From NCBI GenBank assembly GCA_017860635.1, contig JAGDMK010000005.1, positions 1 to 35,007 of the forward strand: DNA of 35,007 nt, written 5' to 3'. Both the position numbers and the translations under genes were made by a program. Each line of letters starts with the position of its first letter. Positions within the stretch are counted from its first letter, which is position 1. This document shows positions 1 through 8,682 of the stretch, piece after piece. The notes under the pieces were generated by a model that searched no databases, was not told the DNA's origin, and saw only the letters and a program-made list of their open reading frames with translations. This stretch comes from Bacteroidota bacterium (GTDB taxonomy: Bacteria > Bacteroidota > Ignavibacteria > UBA10030 > UBA6906).

Positions 1-893
1 CCCTGCTCCGGCTCTACAAGCAGGGGAAGATGGTGGGTGGCGCCTATACGGGAAACGGGAACGAAGCGACAGCCGTGGGAAGTGCCTATGCGCTGAAGCA
101 GGGAGACTATCTTTTTCCCATGCACCGTGACCTTGGCGCTCACCTGGTCAGGGGACAGTCGCTGAAGAACATCTTCCTCCAGCAGCTGGGCCGGGCTGCA
201 AGCTTCACCCGGGGCCGGGATGGGACGGGGCACTATGCCGATCCCGCGCTGCGTATCTACGGGAATGTCAGTCACCTCGCAGCGATGATTCCGGTGGCAG
301 TCGGTGCCGCGCTCGCCTCCCGGATGCAGCGGCAGAACGCCGTCATCCTCAATTATATTGGCGACGGCGGTTCCAACGTGGGGGATTTTCACGAGGGTGT
401 GAACATGGCGGCTGTCATGAAGCTGCCGTTCGTGCTGATCATCGAGAACAACCAGTATGCGTATTCCACGCCGGTGTCACGCCAGCACGCCGCCACGAAG
501 ATATCAGACCGGGCGGCGGGCTACGGCATCCCGGGTGTCACGATCGATGGGACAGACGTCGAGCTCGTGTACGAGACTACGCAGGCTGCAGTGGAGCAGG
601 CACGGCGGGGGGAGGGTCCGACATTGATCGAATCGGTGACGATGCGCATGCAGGGCCACTCTGCTTCCGACGATGCCTCGTACGTGCCCGGGGAGCTTCT
701 GGACCGTTGGCGGGATAAAGATCCTGTGCTGCAGTACGAGCGGCGGCTGCTCTCACACAAGGCGTTGACTTCCGAAGAACAGAAGGCTGTTGAACTGCGG
801 ATCCACAACGAGATCGAAGAGGCACTCCACGCCGCCATGGAAGATCCGTATCCGGCCCCGGAGGATGCGACGGAAGGAGTGTTTGCACCCTGA
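1..893 (+). CDS. 2-oxoacid dehydrogenase E1 component, alpha subunit (5' partial)
   Basis: This is the thiamin-diphosphate-dependent decarboxylase subunit of a pyruvate or branched-chain 2-oxoacid dehydrogenase complex. The frame is open from base 3 (LLRLYKQGKM...), so the ATG at base 30 is internal and the true start lies outside the window. The ThDP motif is clear: GDGG near the middle, followed about 25 residues later by ENNQYAYSTP. The loop MQGHSASDD, typical of E1 alpha, follows. The stop overlaps the E1 beta start by one base (TGATG), so the two subunits are translationally coupled. E1 beta, E2 and lipA follow. The substrate cannot be fixed from sequence alone. The split alpha/beta form and the family resemblance lean towards branched-chain or broad-range acids, but pyruvate is possible. 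Confidence 0.93.
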   Translation, partial: LLRLYKQGKMVGGAYTGNGNEATAVGSAYALKQGDYLFPMHRDLGAHLVRGQSLKNIFLQQLGRAASFTRGRDGTGHYADPALRIYGNVSHLAAMIPVAVGAALASRMQRQNAVILNYIGDGGSNVGDFHEGVNMAAVMKLPFVLIIENNQYAYSTPVSRQHAATKISDRAAGYGIPGVTIDGTDVELVYETTQAAVEQARRGEGPTLIESVTMRMQGHSASDDASYVPGELLDRWRDKDPVLQYERRLLSHKALTSEEQKAVELRIHNEIEEALHAAMEDPYPAPEDATEGVFAP

Positions 894-1870
894 TGGCGGT
901 CATGACCTACATAGAGGCGCTGTCGCGTGGGATGTGGGAGGAGATGGAACGGGATCCATCGGTGTTCCTGATCGGAGAAGACATCGGCGCCTACGGTGGC
1001 GCATTCAAGGCCACAAAGGGATTCCTGGAACGCTTTGGCCAGGAGCGAGTGATCGACGCGACACTCTCCGAAGCCGCCATCGTCGGCGCGTCGGTGGGCG
1101 CGGCATTGCTTGGCATGCGTCCCGTCGCCGAGATGCAGTTCGCTGATTTCGTCACCTGCGGGTTCAATCAGATGGTGGTGAATGCCGCGAAGACCCATTA
1201 CCGGTGGCATCTCCCCGTCCCGATGGTGCTTCGCCTGCCGACGGGGGGGTACATTCACGGCGGACCGTATCATTCGACGAGCCCGGAAGCCTGGTTCTTC
1301 CATGTGCCCGGCCTGAAGATCGTGGCCCCCTCCACACCCCGCGATGCGAAAGGCCTGATGAAAGCGGCCATCCGCGACGACAACCCGGTCATTGTGCTGG
1401 AGTTCAAATACCTCTACCGCAGGATCAAGGGAGAGGTCCCGGAGGATGACAGTGTGACGCCGATAGGAGTCGGGGAAATCCGCCGGGAAGGCGACGACCT
1501 CGCTGTGATCACGTACGGCTCGACGGTTCATTTCGCTCTCGAAGCCGCGGAACGATTGTCGCAGCAGGAGGGAATCGAGGCGACGATCCTTGACCTCAGG
1601 TCTCTTGCTCCGTTCGACAGAGATCTGGTGCGTCATGTCGTGCAGCGGACAGGCAAAGCGCTTGTCGTGCACGAAGACCATCTGACAGGGGGCGTGGGGG
1701 CCGAGATTGCGGCATGGATTGCCGAAGAGATGTTCACCTCGCTCGATGCGCCTGTGAGGAGAATCGGGGCGGCGGATGTTCCTGTCCCCTTCGCGCCTCC
1801 TCTTGAGGAAGCAGTTCTTCCCAACGCTGCGGGCATCCACGCGGCGATGCTGGATCTTGCACGGTACTAA
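893..1870 (+). CDS. 2-oxoacid dehydrogenase E1 component, beta subunit
   Basis: The 325-residue product is the usual length for the transketolase-like beta subunit that completes the alpha2beta2 E1. It opens with the family-typical TYIEALSRGMWEEMERDPSVF. Then come GEDIGAYGGAFKATKG, the SEAAIVGASVGAAL segment lining the cofactor pocket, and the C-terminal transketolase_C region with VVHEDHLTGGVGAEIAA. The ATG overlaps the stop of the alpha gene. The E2 gene starts 21 bases after this stop. It is part of the operon encoding E1 alpha, E1 beta and E2. No dihydrolipoamide dehydrogenase (E3) gene is in the window, so E3 must be encoded elsewhere or be shared with other complexes. Confidence 0.95.
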   Translation: MAVMTYIEALSRGMWEEMERDPSVFLIGEDIGAYGGAFKATKGFLERFGQERVIDATLSEAAIVGASVGAALLGMRPVAEMQFADFVTCGFNQMVVNAAKTHYRWHLPVPMVLRLPTGGYIHGGPYHSTSPEAWFFHVPGLKIVAPSTPRDAKGLMKAAIRDDNPVIVLEFKYLYRRIKGEVPEDDSVTPIGVGEIRREGDDLAVITYGSTVHFALEAAERLSQQEGIEATILDLRSLAPFDRDLVRHVVQRTGKALVVHEDHLTGGVGAEIAAWIAEEMFTSLDAPVRRIGAADVPVPFAPPLEEAVLPNAAGIHAAMLDLARY

Positions 1871-1891
1871 CACAATCATGGACGAATTCGC

Positions 1892-3262
1892 ATGGCACGC
1901 ATTGAAGTCGTAATGCCGCAGATGGGTGAGAGCATCGCGGAAGGCACGATCGTCAAGTGGCACAAGAACATCGGGGAAGCGGTCAGGAAGGATGAGATCC
2001 TGCTCGAGATCAGCACGGACAAGGTTGACTCGGAGATTCCGTCGCCCGCCGCAGGCATCCTCGTCGAGATCGTCGCAAAAGAGCAGGCTACGGTTGCCGT
2101 GCAGACGGTGATCGCCTACCTTGAGACCGATGCGACTTCCGCTGCCGGCCAGATTGCCAGCGGGCAGATTCATCCGGGCGCGAACGCCGACACAACCTCT
2201 TCGGCGGCCGGCGCCGCGATGAATGCAGATGCACCTGCGCCGCCAGCTGCACCTGCTCTTGCCCCGCAAGCTCCGCCGGCGGACGCCCCGCTTCCGCGCG
2301 GTCGCTTCTACTCCCCGCTAGTGCTTTCGATCGCCAGGACGGAACAGGTCTCGATGGAAGAGCTCGAGCAGATCCCCGGTTCAGGAGAAGGGGGACGGGT
2401 GACGAAGAAAGACATCCTTGGGTATGTGAACGCACGAAAGAGCGGGCAGGTTGCCCCGGTGGCGTCCCGCGGGCCAGAAGCAGTGTCATCGACTGCGCCT
2501 GGAGCCGCGGCATCTCGCCCGCCGGCAGGTCCGGCTTCGGCAAAGGCACCTCTGGTGCGTGGTCAGGGAGATCAGGTTATCCCCATGACCAATGTGCAGC
2601 AAAAGATGGCCCAGCACATGGTGGCAAGCATACAGACCTCTCCCCATGTCGCTGCCGTACATGAAGTGGACATGACGGTGATCGTCAAGCACCGGAGCGA
2701 CCACGCGGCGGCTTTTGAACGGAGCGAGGGTTTCAAGCTGACATACACGCCCTATATCATCGATGCGGTCGTGCGCGCGATCAAGAAGTACCCCCTGATC
2801 AATGCTTCCGTTGAGGGTACTTCAATTGTGCGGAAGAGCGCCATCAACATCGGGATGGCGGTGGCGTCGGAGAATGGACTCATTGTGCCGGTGATCAAAC
2901 ACGCGGAGGAGAAGAGCCTCCTCGGCATCGCGCGTGCAGTGCATGATCTTGCCGAGCGGACACGTGCACGCAAGCTGATGCCGGAGGATATTCAGGGCGG
3001 GACATTCACCATCTCCAACTATGGGGTGTTCGGCACCGTGTTCGGAACGCCTATCATCAACCAGCCGCAGATTGCCATCCTGGGCACGGGAGCGATCGTA
3101 AAACGTCCGGTGGTCATCAACGATGCAATCGCCATCAGGTCCATCGCCTACTTCACCATGTCGTTTGACCATCGCGTCGTGGATGGGATGCTGGGAGGAA
3201 TGTTCATGGACAGCATCGTGAAGAATCTTGAAGGGTTCGATGCGGGGAGCGAGATCAAGTAG
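1892..3262 (+). CDS. Dihydrolipoamide acyltransferase, E2 core of 2-oxoacid dehydrogenase complex
   Basis: The 456-residue E2 protein transfers the acyl group from lipoamide to CoA. Its domains are in the standard order. A single lipoyl domain spans about residues 1-78, with the lipoylated Lys44 in the motif STDKVDSE. An Ala/Pro-rich flexible linker follows. The E3/E1-binding peripheral domain lies at about 143-185 (FYSPLVLSIARTE... GEGGRVTKKDIL). A second Ala/Pro linker leads to the catalytic acyltransferase domain, whose active-site motif near the C terminus is SFDHRVVDG (HxxxDG). The lipA gene lies immediately downstream, which fits the need for lipoylation of Lys44. One lipoyl domain is typical of branched-chain-type E2, but this does not prove substrate choice. 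Confidence 0.96.
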   Translation: MARIEVVMPQMGESIAEGTIVKWHKNIGEAVRKDEILLEISTDKVDSEIPSPAAGILVEIVAKEQATVAVQTVIAYLETDATSAAGQIASGQIHPGANADTTSSAAGAAMNADAPAPPAAPALAPQAPPADAPLPRGRFYSPLVLSIARTEQVSMEELEQIPGSGEGGRVTKKDILGYVNARKSGQVAPVASRGPEAVSSTAPGAAASRPPAGPASAKAPLVRGQGDQVIPMTNVQQKMAQHMVASIQTSPHVAAVHEVDMTVIVKHRSDHAAAFERSEGFKLTYTPYIIDAVVRAIKKYPLINASVEGTSIVRKSAINIGMAVASENGLIVPVIKHAEEKSLLGIARAVHDLAERTRARKLMPEDIQGGTFTISNYGVFGTVFGTPIINQPQIAILGTGAIVKRPVVINDAIAIRSIAYFTMSFDHRVVDGMLGGMFMDSIVKNLEGFDAGSEIK

Positions 3263-3337
3263 GAGGGACGCAGTCCCGCAATATCTGTTACATAGTGTGG
3301 AAAGAGGGACGGACTGGAGACCACAGCAGGCAAGGAT

Positions 3338-4246
3338 ATGGCAGAAGAAGGGAATCATGTAGTGATGGAAGGTCCGATCGGAAGGCAGCAGAGGCCCGAG
3401 TGGCTGAAGGTGCGTCTGGCTTCAGGTGAAGCCTACGCCCATGTGAAGGGACTGGTGGACGGGCACAGACTCCACACGGTATGTGAGGAAGCACGCTGTC
3501 CCAACATGGGGGAGTGCTGGAACGCCGGAACAGCCACATTCATGATCCTGGGCGATGTCTGCACGCGCTCCTGCGGTTTCTGTGCGGTGAAGACCGGGCG
3601 CCCGGGGATGCTGGACCGTGAAGAGCCGGAGCGGGTGGCGCAGGCCATCAAGACGATGGGCGTGCGGCACGCCGTCATCACCTCCGTAAACAGAGACGAG
3701 CTCCCCGATGGGGGGGCCGGGATTTTTGCCGAAACCATTGAGCGATCCAGGGCCCTCAGCCCGGGGCTCACTGTGGAAGTGCTGATCCCCGATTTTGGCG
3801 GGGATGCGCAGGCGCTACGGACGGTGGTCGGAGCGCACCCTGACATTCTGAATCACAACACGGAAACAGTTCCTCGCCTGTACCCCACAGTGAGGCCCCA
3901 GGCTAAATACGCCCGGACGCTGGAACTGCTGGACCGGGCGAAACAGTGGGGGATGGTCACGAAGAGCGGGATGATGCTGGGATTGGGGGAGTCCACGGAC
4001 GAGATCATTGAGGCAATGAGTGATCTGCGGGCGGTCGATTGCGACATCCTGACTCTGGGGCAGTATCTCCAGCCGACCAGGGAGCATCTGCCCGTGGACC
4101 GGTACGTGCATCCGGACGAGTTCCGGATGCTGAAAGAGCGGGGTCTGGCCATCGGATTCCGCCATGTGGAGTCCGGGCCCCTGGTCAGGAGCTCGTATCA
4201 CGCTTCCGCACACATTTCCGCACACATTTCTCCCCGTGAATCTTGA
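3338..4246 (+). CDS. lipA: Lipoyl synthase (radical SAM)
   Basis: LipA inserts two sulfurs into protein-bound octanoyl groups to make lipoyl cofactors. Both iron-sulfur sets are visible. The auxiliary-cluster cysteines are C49, C54 and C60 (CX4CX5C). The radical-SAM cysteines are C75, C79 and C82 (CX3CX2C). The conserved RSSYHA motif near the C terminus supplies the serine ligand of the auxiliary cluster. The length of 302 residues is normal. The start is uncertain: the ATG at 3338 has a purine-rich stretch almost touching it, while Met10 (3365) has a better-spaced GAAGGG, and residues 1-18 are not conserved in the family. The gene probably works with the E2 gene upstream. A 75-base gap with a short hairpin (GGGAC-gca-GTCCC, 3265-3277) separates them. 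Confidence 0.95.
   Translation: MAEEGNHVVMEGPIGRQQRPEWLKVRLASGEAYAHVKGLVDGHRLHTVCEEARCPNMGECWNAGTATFMILGDVCTRSCGFCAVKTGRPGMLDREEPERVAQAIKTMGVRHAVITSVNRDELPDGGAGIFAETIERSRALSPGLTVEVLIPDFGGDAQALRTVVGAHPDILNHNTETVPRLYPTVRPQAKYARTLELLDRAKQWGMVTKSGMMLGLGESTDEIIEAMSDLRAVDCDILTLGQYLQPTREHLPVDRYVHPDEFRMLKERGLAIGFRHVESGPLVRSSYHASAHISAHISPRES
4204..4227 (+). repeat. 12-bp in-frame tandem duplication at the lipA 3' end
   Basis: The unit TTCCGCACACAT occurs twice back to back. It adds a repeated Ser-Ala-His-Ile to the C-terminal tail of LipA, after the last conserved motif. It looks like replication slippage and is probably neutral. Confidence 0.85.
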
Positions 4247-4273
4247 CATTTGCCCCTCTTTTATGTAACTTTT
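4243..4273 (+). promoter_or_regulatory. Promoter of the rplM-rpsI-rpsB-tsf-pyrH-frr string
   Basis: TTGACA at 4243-4248 is followed by TAACTTTT at 4266-4273. Counted the Bacteroidota way, TTG is separated by exactly 20 nt from TAnnTTTT (consensus TTG-N19-21-TAnnTTTG). Counted as a sigma70 promoter, the -35 hexamer is perfect and the spacer is 17 nt. It lies just after the lipA stop and gives a leader of about 45 nt ahead of the rplM GTG. A strong promoter is expected for ribosomal protein genes. Confidence 0.7.
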
Positions 4274-4322
4274 TAAGCTGATTCAATATCCTCACGCTTT
4301 ACACACAGCAGGAGCAGGATTC

Positions 4323-4760
4323 GTGGATAAGGCCACACGCTTTTTCACCGTGCGTGACACGGAGCGCAAATGGCATCTGGTGGATGCCGACGGGAAGACG
4401 CTTGGTCGCGTAGCGACGCAGGTTGCCACATTGCTTCGCGGCAAGCATAAGACAGAATTCACTCCGAATGCCGACCTGGGCGATTTCGTTGTGGTAGTAA
4501 ATGCCTCCAAGGTCCGGTTGACGGGCAAGCGCACTGAATTGAAGCAGTATTTCCACTATACGGGTTATCCGGGTGGCGCGGTCTGGGAGAAATTCGAGGA
4601 CGTGTTGCGCAAGAACCCTGAGCGCGTGTTCGAACATGCGATCAAGGGGATGCTGCCGCACAACAAGCTCGGCCGCCAGATGTTCAAGAAGTTGAAAGTG
4701 TACGCGGGTCCGGCGCATCCTCACGCTGCCCAGCAGCCGCAGCCCTACCCGGCCTCATGA
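4323..4760 (+). CDS. rplM: 50S ribosomal protein L13
   Basis: L13 is an early-assembly protein of the large ribosomal subunit. The 145-residue product matches the family in length and content: [17 protein letters not shown] near the N terminus, [18 protein letters not shown] in the middle, and the conserved [18 protein letters not shown] in the C-terminal third. The start is a GTG at 4323, preceded by GCAGGAG ending about 8 nt upstream. No in-frame ATG lies nearby. rpsI follows after 27 nt, the widely conserved L13-S9 pairing. Confidence 0.98.
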   Translation: MDKATRFFTVRDTERKWHLVDADGKTLGRVATQVATLLRGKHKTEFTPNADLGDFVVVVNASKVRLTGKRTELKQYFHYTGYPGGAVWEKFEDVLRKNPERVFEHAIKGMLPHNKLGRQMFKKLKVYAGPAHPHAAQQPQPYPAS

Positions 4761-4787
4761 CCAATCTGACAGGAGTCTGACCGCAGC

Positions 4788-5180
4788 ATGCACACACACA
4801 CGTCAACAGCCGTCGGCCGACGGAAGACCTCGGTAGCCCGCGTGATCATGGTTCCGGGCACCGGCAAGATCACTGTCAACCGGCGCGCTCTGGAAAACTT
4901 TTTCCCCCTGGAAACCCTTCGCGCCGATGTGGTAAAGCCTCTCGAGGCCACGCAGTCGACCGGAAAATTCGATGTGCGGGTCAATGTCGAGGGCGGCGGC
5001 AGCACGGGGCAGGCTGGCGCGATTAAGCTGGGGATCGCACGGGCGCTGGTTGCGCTCAGCGAGGACAACAAACCTCCCCTGCGCGCCGCAGGGCTTCTGA
5101 CCCGCGACCCCCGCATGGTGGAGCGGAAAAAATACGGACAGAAGAAAGCCCGCAAGAGATTCCAGTTCTCGAAACGGTAA
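4788..5180 (+). CDS. rpsI: 30S ribosomal protein S9
   Basis: S9 belongs to the small-subunit head, and its C-terminal tail reaches the P-site tRNA. The 130-residue product has the diagnostic N-terminal [10 protein letters not shown], the central [19 protein letters not shown] and the basic tail ending [12 protein letters not shown], whose terminal Lys-Arg is the tRNA-contacting end. It follows rplM closely and is probably co-transcribed. The 126 nt after the stop hold a large hairpin ahead of rpsB, so the coupling to the next gene may be regulated. Confidence 0.98.
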   Translation: MHTHTSTAVGRRKTSVARVIMVPGTGKITVNRRALENFFPLETLRADVVKPLEATQSTGKFDVRVNVEGGGSTGQAGAIKLGIARALVALSEDNKPPLRAAGLLTRDPRMVERKKYGQKKARKRFQFSKR

Positions 5181-5211
5181 TCGCTTCATCTGTAGCAGTA
5201 CAAAAAAAACA

Positions 5212-5278
5212 TACCCTCGGATTCCGCCGGCCGTGTCCCGCACTTCGTGCGGGATTCCGGCGGGAAGTGAAGAGGGTA
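5212..5278. promoter_or_regulatory. Nested triple-stem hairpin in the rpsI-rpsB gap
   Basis: Three inverted repeats are nested: TACCCTC/GAGGGTA (5212-5218 with 5272-5278), TTCCGCCGG/CCGGCGGGA (5222-5230 with 5257-5265, one G-U pair), and CCCGCAC/GTGCGGG (5237-5243 with 5247-5253, loop TTC). On the plus strand it ends about 15 nt before the rpsB ribosome-binding site AGGGAG (5294-5299). Read on the minus strand it is followed by a run of eight T (5202-5209). It therefore resembles an antisense-strand terminator as much as a leader controlling S2. A dispersed intergenic hairpin repeat is a third option. Confidence 0.7.
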
Positions 5279-5306
5279 GACGATCAACCCAACAGGGAGT
5301 ACACAT

Positions 5307-6083
5307 ATGCCTCGCGTAGAAGTTGCCGAACTGCTGGCAGCAGGCTGCCACTTTGGCCATCTCACCCGCCGCTGGAACCCCAAAATGCGCCCCTATATCT
5401 TCATGGAGCGCAACGGCATCCACATCATTGATCTCATGAAGTCCCGCCAGCTGCTCGACGACGCGGCAAACGCGCTTTCGAACATCGTCGCCGATGGAAA
5501 ACGCATCCTGTTCGTGGGGACAAAAAAGCAGGCGAAAGACACCATCAAGGAAGTCGCTGTCCGCACGGGAGAATTCTATGTCAGCGAACGCTGGCTCGGC
5601 GGATGCCTCACCAATTTCACCACGATCCGCAAGAGCGTGAAGCGTCTCACGAACATCGAGAAGATGGAGAGTGACGGCACGTTTGACAAGATCACGAAAA
5701 AGGAAGCGCTCTTCCTGATGCGTGAAAAAGAAAAGCTGAACAACGTCCTCTCCGGCGTGGTGGAAATGAGCCGCCTTCCCGGCGCCCTGTTTGTCATCGA
5801 CGTGAAAAAGGAAGCGATTGCGGTGAAGGAAGCCCGCCGCCTCAGCATCCCCGTGTTCGCCATCGTGGATACGAACTGCGACCCCGACGGAATTGACTAT
5901 GTCATCCCCGCAAACGATGACGCCATCAAATCGGTCCAGGTCATCACCAAAGTCATCGGCGATGCGGTCGCTGAAGGGAAGCAGCGTGCAGCGGCGCATC
6001 ACGCGGAGGTCATGGCCGAGCACGAGAACAAGGACAAGGACAAAGAGAAGGACGCGGTTGCTGACGATAAGCCCGCGCGCTAA
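5307..6083 (+). CDS. rpsB: 30S ribosomal protein S2
   Basis: S2 binds late to the small subunit between head and body. The 258-residue product has the family signatures [20 protein letters not shown] at the N terminus, [25 protein letters not shown] and the C-terminal [21 protein letters not shown]. The final 25 or so residues are a low-complexity charged tail rich in Lys, Asp and Glu, which is lineage-specific and not conserved. The ATG is preceded by AGGGAG at 8-nt spacing. tsf follows after 25 nt, the near-universal rpsB-tsf pair. In other bacteria S2 represses its own message through a leader; the hairpin upstream makes that possible here. Confidence 0.98.
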   Translation: MPRVEVAELLAAGCHFGHLTRRWNPKMRPYIFMERNGIHIIDLMKSRQLLDDAANALSNIVADGKRILFVGTKKQAKDTIKEVAVRTGEFYVSERWLGGCLTNFTTIRKSVKRLTNIEKMESDGTFDKITKKEALFLMREKEKLNNVLSGVVEMSRLPGALFVIDVKKEAIAVKEARRLSIPVFAIVDTNCDPDGIDYVIPANDDAIKSVQVITKVIGDAVAEGKQRAAAHHAEVMAEHENKDKDKEKDAVADDKPAR

Positions 6084-6108
6084 CGATCAGAGGAAAGAAC
6101 AACGAAGC

Positions 6109-6975
6109 ATGGAAATCTCCAGTGAAGTGATCAAACGCCTGCGCGACAAGACCGGCGCAGGAATGATGGACTGCAAACGGGCGCTTGAGGCCTCCAACGG
6201 CGACATCGACGCTGCCATCGAGTACCTGCGCAAGAAAGGGGCCGCCGTCGGCCAGAAACGCGCTGACCGGTCCGCCAAGGAAGGGATGATTGTCACACGC
6301 GTCACGCCGGACAGCAAGTGCGGCGTGGCGGTTGAAGTCAACTGCGAGACCGACTTTGTCGGCCGGAGCGACGACTTTGTGGCGTTTGCCGGACTGGTCG
6401 CCGAAACCGTGCTGCGCGACAGGCCAGCGTCGGTCGATGCGCTCCCCGCGCTCAAGACCCCCTCAGGAAAGACACTCGCAGAACTGTTGAATGACCTTCT
6501 TGCGAAGGTGGGCGAGAAGCTGGAAATACGGCGGTTCCAGATCGTGGACGCCCCCGGCGGCATGGTCAGCTCGTACACCCACCTCGGAAGCAAGATAGGC
6601 GTGCTGGTCGAATTCGCCGGGCTCGACCCCACAGGCGCCGATGCCATCGTCGGCCGCGATGTTGCCATGCAGGTGGCCGCAATGAGCCCGCTGGTCGTCA
6701 GCCGCGAGCAGATCGCGAAATCGATGATCGACCAGGAACTGGAAATCTACCGGACGCAGGCGAAGAACGAAGGGAAGAAAGAACAGGTGATCGAGCGCAT
6801 CGCCAGCGGCCGACTCGAGAAATTCTATCAGGAAGTCAGCCTGATGGACCAGACGTTCATCAAGGATCCCGGGAAGACCATCAAAGATGTGTTGCTGGAT
6901 GCGGGGAAAGCCTCAGGCAAGCAGATCAGCATCCGCAGGTTCGTGCGCTTCCATCTTGGCGAGGAGGGGAAGTAA
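6109..6975 (+). CDS. tsf: Translation elongation factor Ts
   Basis: EF-Ts is the nucleotide exchange factor that recycles EF-Tu-GDP. The 288-residue product begins [14 protein letters not shown] and carries the classic [15 protein letters not shown] signature of the UBA-like N-terminal domain. Next come the KEGMI and [14 protein letters not shown] motifs that contact EF-Tu. The reading frame is open upstream to 5893, but that part overlaps rpsB in another frame and is not coding. The ATG at 6109 matches the family start and follows GAGGAAAG at a suitable distance. The gene lies between rpsB and pyrH, as in many Bacteroidota and Chlorobi. Confidence 0.98.
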   Translation: MEISSEVIKRLRDKTGAGMMDCKRALEASNGDIDAAIEYLRKKGAAVGQKRADRSAKEGMIVTRVTPDSKCGVAVEVNCETDFVGRSDDFVAFAGLVAETVLRDRPASVDALPALKTPSGKTLAELLNDLLAKVGEKLEIRRFQIVDAPGGMVSSYTHLGSKIGVLVEFAGLDPTGADAIVGRDVAMQVAAMSPLVVSREQIAKSMIDQELEIYRTQAKNEGKKEQVIERIASGRLEKFYQEVSLMDQTFIKDPGKTIKDVLLDAGKASGKQISIRRFVRFHLGEEGK

Positions 6976-6980
6976 CAACC

Positions 6981-7703
6981 ATGGCCAGCCCTGTGTACAA
7001 GCGGGTCCTGCTGAAGCTCAGCGGTGAGGCCCTCATGGGCTCGCAGCAGTTCGGCATCGATCCCGGAGTGCTGCGCCAGTATGCAGGAGAGATCAAAGCG
7101 GTCAGCGAGCTCGGCGTCCAGACCGGCATCGTGATCGGCGGCGGGAACATCTTTCGCGGTGTCGAAAACTCCACGAGCGGCATCCACAAGGCGACGGGCG
7201 ACCAGATGGGCATGCTGGCGACCATGATCAATGCGCTCGCCCTTCAGGCGACACTTGAGAACATGGGCATGGTGACCCGGTTGATGTCCGCCATCCGCAT
7301 GGATGTCATCGCCGAGCCGTTCGTCCGCCGGCGCGCCGTGCGCCATCTCGAGAAGGGACGCATTGTCATCTTCGGCGCAGGCACGGGGAGCCCGTACTTC
7401 ACCACCGACACTGCCGCCGTCCTGCGCGGAGTGGAGATCGAAGCAGATGCAGTGATCAAAGGGACCCGTGTGGACGGGGTCTACGACTCCGATCCCGAGC
7501 GCAATCCCGCGGCGTTCCGGTTCGAGACGATCACATTCCTGGATGTTCTGAAAAAGGACCTCAAGGTGATGGACCTGACCGCCATCACACTCTGCCGTGA
7601 AAACCATCTCCCCATTCTGGTATTCAATATGAACCGGCCGGGGAATTTCAAACGCTTGATCCTCGGCGAACCAGTCGGCACCCGCGTTAGCGAAACGCTC
7701 TGA
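6981..7703 (+). CDS. pyrH: Uridylate kinase
   Basis: PyrH phosphorylates UMP to UDP in pyrimidine nucleotide synthesis. The 240-residue product is an amino-acid-kinase-fold protein with [11 protein letters not shown] at the N terminus (phosphate binding), GGGNIFRG, the [14 protein letters not shown] helix, [17 protein letters not shown] and [17 protein letters not shown], all hallmarks of bacterial UMP kinase. It starts 5 nt after the tsf stop and is followed 32 nt later by frr, so it is co-transcribed with translation genes. UTP and GTP feedback is usual in the family, but no site is assigned here. Confidence 0.98.
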   Translation: MASPVYKRVLLKLSGEALMGSQQFGIDPGVLRQYAGEIKAVSELGVQTGIVIGGGNIFRGVENSTSGIHKATGDQMGMLATMINALALQATLENMGMVTRLMSAIRMDVIAEPFVRRRAVRHLEKGRIVIFGAGTGSPYFTTDTAAVLRGVEIEADAVIKGTRVDGVYDSDPERNPAAFRFETITFLDVLKKDLKVMDLTAITLCRENHLPILVFNMNRPGNFKRLILGEPVGTRVSETL

Positions 7704-7735
7704 TGCCGGCAAGACGATAACGAAACGAGGAACAC

Positions 7736-8293
7736 ATGATCAAGACGATTCTGAAAGAGTGCGAAGACCGGATGCACAAAGCGTCAGAAGTTGTGCGCCA
7801 GGAACTCGCTAAAATCCGGACCGGCAAGGCCACCACCGCTCTGCTGGACAGCGTGAAAGTGGAATATTACGGGTCCATGATGGCGCTGAACCATCTGGCG
7901 AATGTCGGGGTGACCGATATTCACATGCTGACTGTTCAGCCATTTGACAAGAACGCCATGGATCCGATCATGAAGGCGATTCAGTCGGCAAACATCGGCT
8001 TGAATCCCATCAAGGATGCGGATATCATACGGGTCCCCATTCCTGCTCTGAACGAGGAACGCCGCCGCGAGCTTGTGAAGCTCACCAAGAAATTTGGCGA
8101 AGAGGGGAAGATTGCGATCCGGAATATCCGCCGCGATACGATCGAGCATCTGAAGAAATCTGAAAAGGCCGAGCATTTCTCGGAAGATGAACGGAAGCGG
8201 GGGGAGGGCGAGGTGCAGAAGATGACAGACAAGGGGATCAAGGACATCGATGCACTGCTGGCGCAGAAGGAGAAGGAGATCATGGAGGTGTAA
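7736..8293 (+). CDS. frr: Ribosome recycling factor
   Basis: RRF splits post-termination ribosomes together with EF-G. The 185-residue length is exactly that of the family. Recognisable stretches are ELAKIRTGKATTALLDSVKVEYYGS in the first third, the MLTVQPFDKNAM segment, IRVPIPALNEERRRELVK, and the helical C-terminal half with IRNIRRDTIEHLKK. It is the last gene of the string, and a perfect stem-loop terminator lies 25 nt after the stop. A likely ribosome-binding site, GAGGAA, precedes the ATG. Confidence 0.98.
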   Translation: MIKTILKECEDRMHKASEVVRQELAKIRTGKATTALLDSVKVEYYGSMMALNHLANVGVTDIHMLTVQPFDKNAMDPIMKAIQSANIGLNPIKDADIIRVPIPALNEERRRELVKLTKKFGEEGKIAIRNIRRDTIEHLKKSEKAEHFSEDERKRGEGEVQKMTDKGIKDIDALLAQKEKEIMEV

Positions 8294-8317
8294 ATACCTC
8301 TCAAAGGGTGTACACGG

Positions 8318-8351
8318 ACAGTCCGTCCTTTCCCGGGGACGGACTGTTTTT
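8318..8351 (+). terminator. Rho-independent terminator after frr
   Basis: ACAGTCCGTCC (8318-8328) and GGACGGACTGT (8337-8347) form a perfect 11-bp stem with an 8-nt loop. The stem runs directly into TTTTT followed by GTTT. It closes the ribosomal-protein/translation-factor transcript. Confidence 0.93.
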
Positions 8352-8421
8352 GTTTCTTTCTGCCCGCTCGTCGCCATTTCCATTGACCCGCCGCCCCGGC
8401 CCGCAATCGGCGTTCTGTGAC

Positions 8422-8577
8422 ACCGTCCGCCTTCTTTATACTACGGCGCCGTCCACCGTCATCGTCCTGCGACGCTGTCCGCCTTCTTTGTACTACGACG
8501 CCGTCCACCATCTTCCTCCCGGGGCACCGTCCGACTTCTTTGCACTACGGCGCCCCCTCCCCCTCCTCCCACCCGTT
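8422..8577. repeat. Three imperfect 52-bp tandem repeats, non-coding
   Basis: Within the 330-base gap between the frr terminator and the PspC gene, a unit beginning near ACCGTCCGCCTTCTTT and containing ACTACGGCGCCGTCCACC occurs three times. The TCCGCC/TCCGAC anchors at 8426, 8478 and 8530 give an exact 52-base period. Copies 1 and 2 differ at a few positions. Copy 3 decays into a C-rich tract. Because 52 is not a multiple of three, no reading frame is preserved and the overlapping open frames are not genes. The function is unknown; a variable-number repeat is likely. Confidence 0.85.
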
Positions 8578-8626
8578 GTCCCCCGCAAGGGATGCACACA
8601 CGGTCCACAGAGTGCAACATCGCCAT

Positions 8627-8643
8627 CACTTTTGCGTAAAGTG
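8627..8643. promoter_or_regulatory. Inverted repeat upstream of the PspC gene, possible operator
   Basis: CACTTT-tgcgt-AAAGTG is a 6-bp perfect inverted repeat about 40 nt before the PspC start. It could be an operator or part of a stress-inducible promoter for the two-gene envelope operon. No convincing -33/-7 pair was found beside it. A good ribosome-binding site, AAGGAGGA, lies just before the ATG at 8683. Confidence 0.35.
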
Positions 8644-8682
8644 TAAGGAGAAAGGCCGCTTTCGGGCGCGAAGGAGGATTCC

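Noticed and set aside
521-2269. A 582-codon open frame on the minus strand opposite E1 alpha, E1 beta and E2
   Set aside because: It lies entirely across well-conserved genes on the other strand, has no recognisable domain, is rich in Arg, His and Cys as expected from the complement of a GC-rich gene, and has no ribosome-binding site.
4803-6023. A 406-codon open frame on the minus strand opposite rpsI and rpsB
   Set aside because: It is the antisense of two ribosomal protein genes and also crosses the large hairpin; no protein family is recognisable.
5893-6108. N-terminal extension of EF-Ts
   Set aside because: It overlaps rpsB in another frame, and the family start [12 protein letters not shown] lies at 6109 with its own ribosome-binding site.
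8422-8577. CRISPR array at the 52-bp repeats
   Set aside because: The copies are directly adjacent with no unique spacers, and no cas genes are present.
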